Shown: positions 14,498 to 15,764 of the stretch, piece after piece
Layout: every line of letters begins with the position of its first letter
Numbering within the stretch: the first letter of the stretch is position 1
Assembly (NCBI GenBank): GCA_051891935.1
Contig: JBJFFR010000077.1
Location: forward strand, 1-15,764
Length of the DNA stretch: 15,764 nucleotides
Source of the DNA: UMGS363 sp051891935
GTDB lineage: Bacteria > Bacillota > Clostridia > Oscillospirales > Ruminococcaceae
Direction: 5' to 3'
Made by a program: the position numbers and the translations under genes
The notes under the pieces: model-generated
Seen by the model: only the letters and a program-made list of their open reading frames with translations
Told to the model about the DNA's origin: nothing
The model's database searches: none

Positions 14498-15547
14498 TCA
14501 ATTATTCCTTATCTTTTTGCAAAGAGCATTGTAAATTTTTTCTGCTTTTGAAAAATCGACCGCTTCGATATAGAATTTTTCCAGCTCATCATGCGCTGCT
14601 TTTGCGTTCTTCAAAGCCGTGATTGCTTCATCGACAAGATCGGTTGCAGCAGCCTTGTTGAATTTAAGACGATTTTTCCGAGCGTAAAGCATCTGTTTGT
14701 CGTAAAAACGGTTGAAATTGACATAAATGTTTTCGGGCGGAGAGGTTTTGTTTATCGGATTGGAAGAAATAAAAGAGAGTGAAAGCTCGGGTATGCGCAG
14801 ATGTTCAAAGAATTCATCGGCATGGATAGTGCATACACTGACCTCGGCGGTGAAGCCTTTTTTTACTGCAAGCGATGCAAAGCTGCGCAGGAAGTATTCC
14901 GAACCGCTGTAAAGCTCATCTCCGAGAAGATATATCGTGTCGCCCTCGGGGAGCAGCGTCATATAACCCTTCGGCGTTACGGCGGATATCCTTCGGCAGA
15001 TAAGCTTTCCTTCGCCGATCGGCTTCGGCGGAAGTATTTTTTTTGCAAGCCGTTTTATAAAGCCGTCAAGCTTCGGAAGGTTAAGTGCGCTGTCGGATAT
15101 CGCCCTTGTATCGGCAAGCACAGCAGCAGCGGCGGCAAGACATTTGCGGCAGCGGCTGTGATACTGTCTGTATTCGCTGTCTGCGGCAATAAGCTCATCC
15201 TTTTTTTGGCGCAGAGCGTCGCTGTCCCAGCAGTCGCCCATGTTCACAATCTCCTGTACAGCTCCGGGATATTCGGGGTCGCAGACGTGCGGCGCTGTTC
15301 CGTCGACAAGGTTGACGTGCTGCTTTTTCAGTACGACCATATCGGCTGAATCGGGGTCGGAGGAACAAAGATACAGCTCGTTCTCATCATCGCTGAATTC
15401 GGCGAGCAGTTTTTTCATAAGCGAAGATTTTCCCGTGCCGGGACCGCCCTTGATTATGTAGGTATGACTGTCCGTATCGGCAATAACGTCCTCAAAAGCC
15501 GGCGAAAAACCGCTCGGAGAGCTTCCGCCCAAGAAATATGTTTTCAT
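14498..15547 (-). CDS. P-loop ATPase with two repeats, the second degenerate
   Basis: A 349-residue cytoplasmic P-loop protein of the clostridial family usually annotated just as ATPase. The first repeat (about 5-90) has SPSGF at 10-14, then TYIIKGGPGTGKSS with Walker A at 34-42 (Lys40), then ELYLCSSDPDSADMVVL. A long linker with a Cys/Ala-rich helix (about 105-175) leads to a second repeat (about 187-270): TPKGY at 191-195, IYLLGDELYSGSEYFL where the P-loop should be, and AEVSVCTIHADEFFEHLRIPEL. By ungapped alignment Lys40 falls on Ser216, so only the first site can bind nucleotide in the usual way. The start is ATG 15545-15547 with AAAGGAG at 15556-15562, gap 8. The biological role is unknown to me. 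Its downstream neighbour is the DUF421 gene. I find no clear promoter for it in 15548-15764. Confidence 0.85.
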   Translation of the reverse strand: MKTYFLGGSSPSGFSPAFEDVIADTDSHTYIIKGGPGTGKSSLMKKLLAEFSDDENELYLCSSDPDSADMVVLKKQHVNLVDGTAPHVCDPEYPGAVQEIVNMGDCWDSDALRQKKDELIAADSEYRQYHSRCRKCLAAAAAVLADTRAISDSALNLPKLDGFIKRLAKKILPPKPIGEGKLICRRISAVTPKGYMTLLPEGDTIYLLGDELYSGSEYFLRSFASLAVKKGFTAEVSVCTIHADEFFEHLRIPELSLSFISSNPINKTSPPENIYVNFNRFYDKQMLYARKNRLKFNKAAATDLVDEAITALKNAKAAHDELEKFYIEAVDFSKAEKIYNALCKKIRNN

Positions 15548-15589
15548 TATCTCATCTCCTTTGTATATATTATGTACGGGCGACCGTCG

Positions 15590-15617
15590 GGTGAGAAAAA
15601 GTTATAGTTATCTCACC
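15590..15617. repeat. Inverted repeat in the ATPase gene leader
   Basis: GGTGAGA (15590-15596) and TCTCACC (15611-15617) pair perfectly with a 14-base loop, about 28 bases before the ATPase ribosome site. It is not followed by a clear U-tract in either direction, so an operator or 5' leader hairpin is likelier than a terminator. Confidence 0.4.
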
Positions 15618-15635
15618 AAAATATAGGATAATGTA

Positions 15636-15664
15636 TTGAAATACAGTAAATAACGGTGTATAAT
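15636..15664 (+). promoter_or_regulatory. Rightward promoter leaving the window
   Basis: TTGAAA (15636-15641), a 17-base spacer and a perfect TATAAT (15659-15664) on the plus strand. The predicted start is near 15671. Its gene lies past the right edge, or the transcript is non-coding. Confidence 0.6.
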
Positions 15665-15669
15665 ATAAT

Positions 15670-15693
15670 AGAATAGCTATGGAATAGTATTCT
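15670..15693 (+). repeat. Hairpin at the predicted 5' end of the rightward transcript
   Basis: AGAATA-G-CTAT, loop GGA, ATAG-TATTCT: ten base pairs with one bulged G. It starts where the transcript from the promoter at 15636-15664 should begin, so the RNA would carry a stem at its very 5' end. Confidence 0.45.
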
Positions 15694-15764
15694 GTGTTTT
15701 AAACAAGATTTATTATGGGAACCTCTAAAAACCTCCTTCACGGCATATTTTCTATGACTTACAT

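Noticed and set aside
13746..14534. 262-codon plus-strand frame opposite the DUF421 gene
   Set aside because: Begins within the tex terminator and is the mirror of a well-recognised DUF421 gene; low-complexity composition, no ribosome site.

Overview
The window looks like chromosome from a gut-type clostridium, most likely Ruminococcaceae (Ruminococcus or a close relative). The grounds are moderate G+C, strong AGGAGG-type ribosome sites, frequent GTG/TTG starts, a glucose-family PTS protein with C, B and A domains in one chain, and a secreted GH5 enzyme with a Thr/Lys tail of the kind seen in ruminococcal cellulases. The assignment is by resemblance only. I see no rRNA, tRNA, CRISPR array or complete mobile element.

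Layout, left to right. (1) 1-2468, minus strand: a glucose-type PTS permease (EIICBA), then a hairpin that probably terminates, then ptsH (HPr), cut by the window edge. (2) 2469-2794: non-coding on the minus strand, with the permease leader (a TATAAT and repeated ATAGATCA-type motifs) and a short hydrophobic plus-strand reading frame that looks like the wreck of a membrane-protein gene. (3) 2795-7953: an AraC-type regulator (minus) divergent from a two-gene operon of cytoplasmic GH2 beta-galactosidase and secreted GH5 glucanase. The two promoters interlock so that their -35 boxes form one inverted repeat. (4) 7956-7993: a perfect 13-bp hairpin that ends both the GH5 operon and the convergent glycosyltransferase gene. 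(5) 7995-11430: a GT2 polyprenyl-phosphate sugar synthase (minus) divergent from a GT39/PMT-type membrane glycosyltransferase (plus). (6) 11496-13763: tex with its own extended -10 promoter and a strong shared terminator. (7) 13770-15547, minus: a DUF421 (YetF-like) membrane protein and, upstream of it, a P-loop ATPase with two repeats, the second without a Walker A. (8) 15548-15764: an outward-facing promoter whose transcript would start with a hairpin, then a sequence resembling a transposon end.

How the parts may work together. The AraC regulator, beta-galactosidase and GH5 form a small glycan-use locus: GH5 cuts a polymer outside the cell and GH2 removes beta-galactosyl groups from imported fragments. 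No importer lies in the window. The GT2/GT39 pair is the usual toolkit for moving a polyprenyl-phosphate-linked sugar onto exported proteins. Its position beside a secreted enzyme that ends in a bare Thr-rich tail suggests the tail as a substrate; this is inference and is the most interesting system-level idea here. HPr lacks the regulatory serine at position 46, which bears on how carbon catabolite control could act on these genes.
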